From positions 1 to 6,766 of the forward strand of contig CANNNN010000137.1 of the NCBI GenBank assembly GCA_947506075.1: 6,766 nucleotides of DNA, in the 5' to 3' direction. Made by a program: the position numbers and the translations under genes. This DNA comes from Methylococcaceae bacterium (GTDB lineage: Bacteria > Pseudomonadota > Gammaproteobacteria > Methylococcales > Methylomonadaceae). A model generated the notes under the pieces. That model was given only the letters and a program-made list of their open reading frames with translations. It was not told the DNA's origin and ran no database searches. This document shows positions 1 to 5,441 of this stretch, one piece after another (position 1 is the first letter of the stretch; every line of letters begins with the position of its first letter).

Positions 1-159
1 AGGAGTGGCATGGTAAACCCCACCCGGAGCAAGATCAAATAGAGGGACAGACGCGTGGCCCGCGCGGTTCCTGGGTAGATTGCTTGAGCTGCAGGGTGAC
101 TTGCAGCCTAGATGAATGACTGTTCTCGACAGAACCCGGCTTACAGGCCGACTCTTTCT
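1..159 (+). ncRNA. rnpB: RNase P RNA, 3' part (5' end outside window)
   Basis: This is the catalytic RNA of RNase P, which trims the 5' leader from pre-tRNAs. The stretch aligns from memory with the last ~160 nt of the 377-nt E. coli RNA, so more than half of the molecule lies upstream of the window. Seen directly: the conserved block GTAAACCCCACCCGGAGC (13-30); GGGTAG at 73-78, whose GGT (74-76) corresponds to E. coli G292-U294 that pairs with the tRNA CCA end; a hairpin at 88-107 with a GTGA tetraloop (96-99), matching P18; and the near-universal ACAGAACCCGGCTTA (129-143), which contains the 3' strand of P4. The segment ggccgac (147-153) should be the 3' strand of P1, paired with the missing 5' end. 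The mature 3' end is placed by analogy and is uncertain by about 5 nt. A bacterial A-type RNA is likely. Confidence 0.95.
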
Positions 160-445
160 TCCTTTTCCGGGATATTTTTTTCCCGTCACGCTGTTCCAAG
201 TCGTCGCCTTATAAGCGCAAAAAAACTGTTCGTTACCATCGGCAGTATCTGTGATCTACCGCGCATTACCTTGCCAAAAAATTTATTTTTTTTGATAGTC
301 CCGCACTTAAAGTACTTTCCTCCTAAATTAATTAACTTTCTGATAAAGAATGGGAATTATTTTGCTATGCAATACACCCTCATAATTAATTCCGATTGCC
401 CCATAAGTCATTGTTGAAAATGAAAGTACCTAAATCAAATCATTC
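160..445. other. AT-rich intergenic region, no gene seen
   Basis: About 290 nt separate rnpB from the mraZ promoter. The stretch is visibly richer in A+T than the flanking genes and holds several homopolymer runs. I see no convincing intrinsic terminator for rnpB: the best candidate, CGGGA (168-172) with TCCCG (181-185), is only 5 bp and carries its T-run in the loop rather than after the stem. Short repeats are present: the palindrome AAAGTACTTT (309-318) with a partial copy AAAGTAC (423-429), and AATTAATT at 326-333 and 384-391. An open frame at 112-417 starts inside rnpB and has no recognisable protein features, so it is not called. No second promoter was found. Confidence 0.7.
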
Positions 446-474
446 TTGACTAGGGGTTATTTGAAATCTATAGT
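446..474 (+). promoter_or_regulatory. sigma70-type promoter of the mraZ/dcw operon
   Basis: The -35 box TTGACT (446-451) and the -10 box TATAGT (469-474) are separated by exactly 17 bp. Each matches the sigma70 consensus at five of six positions. Transcription is expected to start near 481, giving a leader of about 50 nt before mraZ. It sits just upstream of the G-rich boxes, as expected for the autoregulated mraZ promoter. The assignment rests on sequence match and position only. Confidence 0.82.
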
Positions 475-483
475 AGAGCCATG

Positions 484-526
484 TGGGAAAAAGTGGGGGA
501 AAAGGGTTTTTTTGGGGAATCTGGGG
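484..526 (+). promoter_or_regulatory. Putative MraZ operator: regularly spaced TGGGN boxes
   Basis: Four TGGG boxes lie at 484-488 (TGGGA), 494-498, 513-517 and 522-526 (each TGGGG), with a degenerate AGGGT at 503-507 filling the gap. Box starts are 10, 9, 10 and 9 nt apart, close to one helical turn. In E. coli, MraZ is known to bind three TGGGN direct repeats with 5-nt spacers upstream of mraZ; the first two boxes here reproduce that spacing exactly. The array lies just downstream of the predicted start of transcription, so bound MraZ would block promoter clearance. The last box overlaps the mraZ ribosome binding site. Binding itself is inferred. Confidence 0.75.
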
Positions 527-535
527 TAAATTTTG
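523..535 (+). promoter_or_regulatory. mraZ ribosome binding site and TTG start
   Basis: GGGGT (523-527) is the only Shine-Dalgarno-like sequence before mraZ. GGGG ends 6 nt before the TTG at 533-535. The TTG is chosen because translation from it gives M-F-R-G, the hallmark N-terminus of MraZ. No ATG, GTG or CTG in frame gives a better fit. The site is shared with the last TGGGG box. Confidence 0.75.
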
Positions 536-1000
536 TTTCGAGGCATCAGTTCTATCAATTTAGACGGCAAAGGGCGTCTCGCAATTCCTACCCGTTACCG
601 GGAGGAATTACAAGATTGCTGCGAGTGCCAGATGGTTGTCACAGTCGCTGTCAATGAACGCTGTGTTGGCGAAAGTGGTTGTCTATGGCTTTATCCGATG
701 CCCGAGTGGGAAAAGCTTGAACAAACAATCAGCAAATTACCGACCTTAAATAAAATGGCCGGCAAGTTACGGCGCTTTGTCATTGGCAATGCCTCTGAAT
801 GTGAAATGGATGGACAAGGCCGCCTGTTGCTGCCGGAAAAATTGAGAACATTTGCCGCCATAGACAAAAAAATCGTCCTGATTGGGCAACTTAATAAATT
901 TGAACTCTGGAATGAAGAAGCCTGGGCAGCAAAAGAAGCTCAATGGCTGGATGGCGACGACAATGAGGGCTTGGACGAGTTAGATTCATTATCCTTTTAA
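533..1000 (+). CDS. mraZ: MraZ, transcriptional repressor of the dcw operon
   Basis: MraZ is an AbrB-like, swapped-hairpin DNA-binding protein that forms ring-shaped oligomers and represses its own dcw operon. The product has 155 residues (E. coli 152). The two tandem MraZ repeats are clear, each with the signature D-x-x-x-R: D11-R15 in LDGKGRLAIPTRYRE, and D93-R97 in MDGQGRLLLPEKLR. GNASECEMDG and LIGQLNKFELW are also family-typical. The start is TTG, supported by the M-F-R-G N-terminus and the upstream GGGG. Compared with the remembered E. coli sequence, the loop between the repeats (about residues 41-52) is a few residues longer. Together with nearby positions it carries five cysteines (29, 30, 32, 44, 50). 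The C-terminus is acidic. It is the first gene of the operon; its stop is 19 nt before rsmH. TGGGN boxes upstream point to autoregulation. Confidence 0.97.
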   Translation: MFRGISSINLDGKGRLAIPTRYREELQDCCECQMVVTVAVNERCVGESGCLWLYPMPEWEKLEQTISKLPTLNKMAGKLRRFVIGNASECEMDGQGRLLLPEKLRTFAAIDKKIVLIGQLNKFELWNEEAWAAKEAQWLDGDDNEGLDELDSLSF

Positions 1001-1006
1001 TAATAC

Positions 1007-1011
1007 GGGAG
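1007..1011 (+). promoter_or_regulatory. rsmH ribosome binding site, favouring the GTG start
   Basis: GGGAG ends 8 nt before GTG (1020) but only 2 nt before the alternative in-frame TTG (1014). The spacing is normal for the GTG and too short for the TTG. Starting at GTG also gives M-E-H-L-P-V, close to the usual RsmH N-terminus. Confidence 0.65.
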
Positions 1012-1019
1012 ATTTGTTA

Positions 1020-1946
1020 GTGGAACATTTGCCCGTTATGTTTGCAGAAGCTTTGCAGCAGTTGGCTATAAAAAAAGACGGTGTTTATCTGGATTGTACT
1101 TTCGGTCGGGGTGGACATAGTTCGGGGATTTTAAATCTGTTGGACTCCTCCGGTCGATTACTTGCTTTTGACCGGGATTTGGACGCGATTAACTCTGATA
1201 TTGCTCAGATTCTGCTGGAAGATAATCGCTTTAAACTGAAACAGTGCTGTTTTTCCGAGCTTGAAAATGTAGTTGCAAATGACGCTTTGACAGGAAAAAT
1301 AGACGGTATTTTGATCGACTTGGGCGTGTCGTCACCGCAACTGGACAATCCGGAAAGAGGCTTTAGCTTCTTGCGTGACGGACCACTGGATATGCGTATG
1401 GATGGTAATTCAGGTGTCACCGCAGCACAGTATCTTGCTAGCGTTGATGAAAAGGATCTGATTAAGGTTTTATTCGAGTACGGTGAAGAGCGCTTTGCCC
1501 GTCGCATAGCGCATGCAATAATCGAAAAAAGAGCTGTAGCGCCAATTACCACAACCCGAGAACTGGCAAAGCTAATTGAAGAGGCTGTGCCGATAAGAGA
1601 TAAGCATAAGCATCCGGCCACCCGTAGTTTTCAGGCAATCCGCATCGAAATCAATAGCGAATTGGAAGAGTTAAAAGCTGTTCTGCAGCAATCCGCGCGG
1701 ATATTAAAACCAGGTGGACGGTTGGTCGTTATTTCTTTCCATTCATTGGAAGACCGAATCGTCAAGCGCTTTATCCGGACTGAGTCTGGAGCCAAATATA
1801 ACCCGGGTAAATTACCCATTAAAGAAATTGATATAACCAAGGGCGTCTTTACGAAACCAGGAAAGCCCCTGAAAGCAGGACCACAGGAAATAGCTCAAAA
1901 TACCAGAGCCAGAAGCGCAGTCATGCGAGTAGCCGAGAAAATTTAA
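1020..1946 (+). CDS. rsmH: 16S rRNA (cytosine(1402)-N4)-methyltransferase RsmH
   Basis: RsmH (formerly MraW) uses S-adenosylmethionine to methylate N4 of C1402 in the decoding centre of 16S rRNA, acting in the cytoplasm on the small subunit. From the GTG start the protein has 308 residues; the E. coli enzyme is about 313. Visible motifs in order: the SAM-binding loop DCTFGRGGHS (25-34); DRD (51-53), at the acidic position after strand 2; GILIDLGVSSPQLD (96-109); GFSFLRDGPLDMRMD (114-128); YGEERFARRIA (154-164); KHPATRSFQAIRI (197-209); ISFHSLEDRIVKRF (238-251); and the C-terminal NTRARSAVMRVAE (294-306). An in-frame TTG at 1014 would add two residues but is too close to the GGGAG site. Its TAA is followed immediately, in the same frame, by the ftsL GTG. 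Placement between mraZ and ftsL is standard for dcw clusters. Confidence 0.97.
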   Translation: MEHLPVMFAEALQQLAIKKDGVYLDCTFGRGGHSSGILNLLDSSGRLLAFDRDLDAINSDIAQILLEDNRFKLKQCCFSELENVVANDALTGKIDGILIDLGVSSPQLDNPERGFSFLRDGPLDMRMDGNSGVTAAQYLASVDEKDLIKVLFEYGEERFARRIAHAIIEKRAVAPITTTRELAKLIEEAVPIRDKHKHPATRSFQAIRIEINSELEELKAVLQQSARILKPGGRLVVISFHSLEDRIVKRFIRTESGAKYNPGKLPIKEIDITKGVFTKPGKPLKAGPQEIAQNTRARSAVMRVAEKI

Positions 1947-2219
1947 GTGACAACAAGTCGCTATTTAGGCTTAGGCGGACTGATCTTGGTGCTGCTGGCC
2001 TCCGCTCTGGTCGTAATTTACAGCAAATATCACTCACGCTTAATTTTTATTGAGATCCAAAAGCAGGAAAGAGCGCTGGATCAGTACGAAGTGGAATGGG
2101 GACAGTTGCAATTGGAGCTGACAACCTTAGCTGAACAGAATCGGGTAGAACAAGTGGCGCGGGCGCAATTAAAGCTGGTGATGCCGTTACGGGAAAAAAT
2201 TATTTATATAAAACCGTAA
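1947..2219 (+). CDS. ftsL: Cell division protein FtsL
   Basis: FtsL is a small bitopic inner-membrane protein. It pairs with FtsB through a periplasmic coiled coil and binds FtsQ; the FtsQLB complex activates FtsW-FtsI septal synthesis. The 90-residue product has one hydrophobic segment at about 6-25, then a periplasmic coiled coil at about 30-70, then the family-typical EWGQLQLE (50-57) and RVEQVARAQLKLVMP (66-80). The cytoplasmic tail is only about five residues, much shorter than the roughly 30 in E. coli (121 residues in total). The start is GTG directly after the rsmH TAA and in the same frame, so no earlier start is possible; later starts would cut into the membrane segment. No good ribosome binding site is seen, only a weak GAG at 1935-1937, so translation is probably coupled to rsmH. 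The stop overlaps the ftsI ATG by one base (TAATG). Confidence 0.93.
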   Translation: MTTSRYLGLGGLILVLLASALVVIYSKYHSRLIFIEIQKQERALDQYEVEWGQLQLELTTLAEQNRVEQVARAQLKLVMPLREKIIYIKP

Positions 2220-3946
2220 TGATACATTTTCAAAATAGAAATAAGCCCAGCAGGATCGCCCGTAAATTTCCTGCCAGAAACCGCATAGTTGTTGTTTCCA
2301 TCATGGCCGGTATGGCGATATTGGCTGGTCGAGCCGTCGATTTGCAGGTGTTGCATAAACAGTTTCTTAAAGAGCAGGGCGATATGCGCCATGTCAGTGA
2401 CGTGGAGGTAGAGGCATACCGGGGGATGATAAAAGATAGGAATGGCGCACCGCTTGCAATCAGCACGCCTGTTGAATCCATCTGGATGAATCCGCAACAG
2501 GTTGATCCGTTGAAAGAAAATGAATTCAGGCAAATGGAAACCTTGTTAAATTTGCCGAAAGAAAAAGTTGGCGAGCTAATTAAGGCTGATGCGCACAGGC
2601 AATTTACCTATCTTGCTCGCCAGATTAGTCCGGTGATTGCTGATCAGGTAAAGGCATTAAAACTTCCAGGCATTTATTTCGAACGGGAATTTAAACGCTT
2701 TTATCCCACTGGCGAGGTTTCTGCACATTTAGTCGGCTTTACCAATATTGACGATATTGGCCAAGCAGGACTTGAAGCAGGCTACGAAAAATCATTAAAA
2801 GGCATTCCAGGCAGCAAACGGGTTATCAGGGATGGCCAACGGCGAATTATTGAAGACGTAGAAAACATTAAAGAGCCTGTTAACGGCAAGAACCTGGAGC
2901 TAAGCATTGACCAGCGCATCCAGTATCTTGCGTATCGCGAGTTGCAGTTGGCCGTTAATCTTAACAAGGCAAAATCAGCGGCGCTAGTGGTATTAGATGC
3001 AAAAAACGGGGAAATTTTGGCGGCCGTCAATCAGCCGTCATTTAACCCGAACACCAGAAAGAGTTTAAAAGAAAGCCTTTACAGAAATAGATCGTTAACC
3101 GATGTGTTCGAACCGGGATCGACGGTCAAGCCATTTGTTGTCGCAGCCGCTTTGGACGGGGGCTATGTCAAGCTTAATGAGGTTTTTGAAACGCACGGCG
3201 TTTTTCCGATCGGCAGCCATGTCGTCAGAGATGTGCACAATTATGGAACGCTGGATTTGACCCATGTGCTGAAAAAATCCAGTAATGTTGCAGTCAGTCA
3301 GATGGCATTGAAAATGCCCCCAGACTATTTCTGGGGAATTTACAATAAGTTGGGTTTTGGTGTGGCAGCGGGCTCAGGCTTCCCTGGAGAAGCCAGTGGC
3401 AGCCTGCTTGATTACCAAAGATGGCATGATTTTGACAGGGCGACATTGGCATTCGGCTATGGCGTCAGCACTTCGGCATTGCAGTTGGCAAGAGCCTATA
3501 CGGCATTGGCAGATGATGGCATTTTGCATTCGGTTAGCTTGTTAAAACGGGACGAGGATGTTGATCAGCAACGGGTATTTTCAGCCAGTACAGCCAAGCG
3601 AGTCAGAGCCATGCTGGAAACCGTGCTACTGAAAGACGGCACCGCTTACGAGGGCAGAGTCGACGGCTACAGCGCTGCCGGCAAAACAGGGACAGTAAAA
3701 AAAGCCGGCGCAGGCGGATATATCGAGAAAAGTTATTTTTCTGTTTTTGCGGGCATGGCGCCGGCAAAGAACCCACGCTTGATTATCGTCGTCATGGTTG
3801 ATGAGCCTTCAGCCGGCCAATATTATGGCGGGTTAGTCTCGGCCCCGGTGTTTTCCAAGGTGATGGCAGGAGCTCTAAGGGTTTTGGGCGTAGCGCCGGA
3901 TCAACAGGACAATATGCCGGTCTTATTGACCCGACAAGGTTCATGA
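2219..3946 (+). CDS. ftsI: Peptidoglycan D,D-transpeptidase FtsI (PBP3)
   Basis: FtsI is the class B penicillin-binding protein that cross-links septal peptidoglycan together with the glycosyltransferase FtsW; it is a beta-lactam target. The product has 575 residues (E. coli 588). Order: basic cytoplasmic tail (1-21); one membrane anchor (about 22-40); the class B pedestal domain starting with YRGMIKDRNGAPLA (67-80) and including RFYPTGEVSAHLVGF (160-174); then the transpeptidase domain. Its three active-site motifs are intact: S301-T-V-K304 with the nucleophile Ser301 in EPGSTVKPF, S354-S-N356, and K489-T-G-T492 in AAGKTGT. ATG overlaps the ftsL stop as TAATG. I see no Shine-Dalgarno within the usual distance (the nearest GGGA is ~25 nt upstream in AT-rich sequence), so re-initiation after ftsL is likely. 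murE follows 1 nt after the stop. Confidence 0.97.
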   Translation: MIHFQNRNKPSRIARKFPARNRIVVVSIMAGMAILAGRAVDLQVLHKQFLKEQGDMRHVSDVEVEAYRGMIKDRNGAPLAISTPVESIWMNPQQVDPLKENEFRQMETLLNLPKEKVGELIKADAHRQFTYLARQISPVIADQVKALKLPGIYFEREFKRFYPTGEVSAHLVGFTNIDDIGQAGLEAGYEKSLKGIPGSKRVIRDGQRRIIEDVENIKEPVNGKNLELSIDQRIQYLAYRELQLAVNLNKAKSAALVVLDAKNGEILAAVNQPSFNPNTRKSLKESLYRNRSLTDVFEPGSTVKPFVVAAALDGGYVKLNEVFETHGVFPIGSHVVRDVHNYGTLDLTHVLKKSSNVAVSQMALKMPPDYFWGIYNKLGFGVAAGSGFPGEASGSLLDYQRWHDFDRATLAFGYGVSTSALQLARAYTALADDGILHSVSLLKRDEDVDQQRVFSASTAKRVRAMLETVLLKDGTAYEGRVDGYSAAGKTGTVKKAGAGGYIEKSYFSVFAGMAPAKNPRLIIVVMVDEPSAGQYYGGLVSAPVFSKVMAGALRVLGVAPDQQDNMPVLLTRQGS

Positions 3947-3947
3947 C

Positions 3948-5441
3948 ATGACGACCAGTCTGAGAGATTTATTAACCGGCCTAACCTCAATCCAGGAACA
4001 TTGGGATATGCCGATTAGCGGCTTGGCTTTGGATAGTCGGTCTGTGGTTAGCGGCGATGCATTTATTGCATTAGCAGGATCCAATCAGCATGGTTTGATG
4101 CATGTTGAGCAGGCTATTAAAAACAGGGCTTCTGCGGTCATTTTCGATCCGGCCGGGAATGGTCGGCAGCTTGCAGATGCATTGCCTGGCAGAGTCTCTA
4201 GCCTGGTACCGATGCTCGCCGTGGAAAACCTGGGCTTAAAGTTGGGCGAGCTGGCCGCGCGTTTTTATCATAATCCATCGAAGTCTATGACGATTATCGG
4301 CATTACCGGCACTAACGGTAAAACCTCATGCAGCCAATTTTTGAGCCAGATGCTGGATGACTGCGGAATTATAGGCACACTCGGCTGGGGTCAGTGGGGA
4401 CAGCTTTGCAAGACGCAAAATACTACGCCTGACGCATTGGTCATTCAGAAAATATTGACCGAATTATTAGCCAATAAAAAGCGTACCGTGGCGATGGAAG
4501 TCTCGTCGCATGGATTGCAGCAAGGCCGGGTCAACGGAGTCGCGTTTAAAGGCGCGGTATTTACCAATATCAGTCGAGATCATCTAGATTATCACGGCAC
4601 TATGGACGCCTATCTGCAGGCCAAGCTAGCGTTATTAACAAAACCGGGGCTGATTTTTGCGGTGGTTAATCTTGATGATAGTTACAGTGAGCAGATCATT
4701 ACCGCCGTGCCTGAAGCAGTGCAACTTTGGCAATTTAGTGCTAAGGGAAAAAATTCGGATTCAGGCGAATGTATTAATGCGGAAAACGTATTGCATAAAG
4801 CTGATGGCATCCAATTCGACGTGCGCTGGCGAAACGATCTACGGCAAGTAAACGTGCCGCTGTTTGGCGATTTTAATGTAGAGAATATTCTGGCCGTCTT
4901 GACCGTCATGCTGGCTCTCGGTATTTCGCTGCATGAGGCAGCTGCAAAACTGACGGCTATAAAGCCTGTTGTCGGTCGCATGGAGCGTTTTGGAACGGAG
5001 TCAGATCCGTTGATTTTTGTTGATTATGCGCATACTCCCGATGCGTTGGACAAGGTTTTATCCAGCTTGCGCAAGCATTGCAAGCAGGATTTATGGGTGG
5101 TTTTCGGCTGCGGCGGTAATAGAGATGCGGGCAAGCGTTCGCAAATGGGGGAAATCGCAGAACACTGGGCTGATCATGTGATCATCACCGATGACAATCC
5201 GCGTTACGAAAACGGACTGGATATAGTCAATGCTATTTTGGCCGGTTGCAGCGCCGCGAAGGTTGAAGTTATCCAAAACAGAGAACAGGCAATACAAAAA
5301 GTGATAAGCAGCGCAGCTAAACATGATTGCATCGTGATTGCAGGAAAAGGTCACGAAGACTATCAAGAAAGCAATGGCGTACGACTGCCTTTTAGCGACA
5401 GGCAAGTGGTGATAAACGCCTTGCTCAGGCGGAATACATGA
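3948..5441 (+). CDS. murE: UDP-MurNAc-L-Ala-D-Glu:meso-diaminopimelate ligase MurE
   Basis: MurE is the cytoplasmic ATP-dependent ligase that adds the third residue of the peptidoglycan stem peptide, meso-DAP, to UDP-MurNAc-L-Ala-D-Glu. It has 497 residues (E. coli 495) and the three Mur domains. N-terminal UDP-binding domain: LDSRSVVSGDAFIAL (28-42). Central ATPase: P-loop GTNGKTS (121-127), NTTPDAL (158-164), MEVSSHGLQQGRV (183-195), DHLDYHGTMDAY (211-222), and Lys226 at the position of the carbamylated lysine. C-terminal domain: VVGRMERF (341-348), VDYAHTPDAL (358-367), FGCGGNRDAGKR (386-397), D416-N-P-R419 and GKGHEDY (466-472). The DNPR motif marks specificity for meso-DAP rather than lysine. 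ATG is preceded by AAGGT (3936-3940), 7 nt away. The TGA overlaps the murF ATG by 4 nt (ATGA). Confidence 0.97.
   Translation: MTTSLRDLLTGLTSIQEHWDMPISGLALDSRSVVSGDAFIALAGSNQHGLMHVEQAIKNRASAVIFDPAGNGRQLADALPGRVSSLVPMLAVENLGLKLGELAARFYHNPSKSMTIIGITGTNGKTSCSQFLSQMLDDCGIIGTLGWGQWGQLCKTQNTTPDALVIQKILTELLANKKRTVAMEVSSHGLQQGRVNGVAFKGAVFTNISRDHLDYHGTMDAYLQAKLALLTKPGLIFAVVNLDDSYSEQIITAVPEAVQLWQFSAKGKNSDSGECINAENVLHKADGIQFDVRWRNDLRQVNVPLFGDFNVENILAVLTVMLALGISLHEAAAKLTAIKPVVGRMERFGTESDPLIFVDYAHTPDALDKVLSSLRKHCKQDLWVVFGCGGNRDAGKRSQMGEIAEHWADHVIITDDNPRYENGLDIVNAILAGCSAAKVEVIQNREQAIQKVISSAAKHDCIVIAGKGHEDYQESNGVRLPFSDRQVVINALLRRNT
5427..5432 (+). promoter_or_regulatory. murF ribosome binding site, selecting the first of three ATGs
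   Basis: AGGCGG lies inside the murE end and stops 5 nt before ATG at 5438. In-frame ATGs at 5444 and 5447 are 11 and 14 nt away, so the first is preferred. That choice also gives the 4-nt ATGA overlap with murE, typical of coupled genes. Confidence 0.6.

Noticed and set aside
168..185. Hairpin CGGGA/TCCCG after rnpB as an intrinsic terminator
   Set aside because: The stem is only 5 bp and the T-run lies in the loop instead of after the stem, so it does not fit the usual terminator form.
112..417. Open frame of 101 codons on the + strand upstream of mraZ
   Set aside because: It begins inside the conserved 3' part of rnpB, has no ribosome binding site, and its translation shows no recognisable domain. 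It also crosses AT-rich non-coding sequence.
1205..1621. Open frame of 138 codons on the - strand
   Set aside because: It lies wholly within rsmH, whose protein is conserved throughout. The antisense translation has no domain and no start signals.
2204..2533. Open frame on the - strand over the ftsL/ftsI junction, with similar frames at 1631-1840, 2230-2481 and 2782-3030
   Set aside because: All are shadows of rsmH or ftsI, with no ribosome binding site and compositions typical of antisense reading.
4682..4981. Antisense frames in murE and murF (also 5091-5405, 5861-6211, 6208-6420)
   Set aside because: The sense strand encodes well-conserved Mur ligases across the same positions. The antisense products resemble no family I know.
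5171..5184. Two TGATCA palindromes separated by 2 nt in murE, like a regulator site
   Set aside because: The stretch encodes the conserved residues A-D-H-V-I-I-T just before the DNPR motif. It is mid-gene, so coding constraint explains it.
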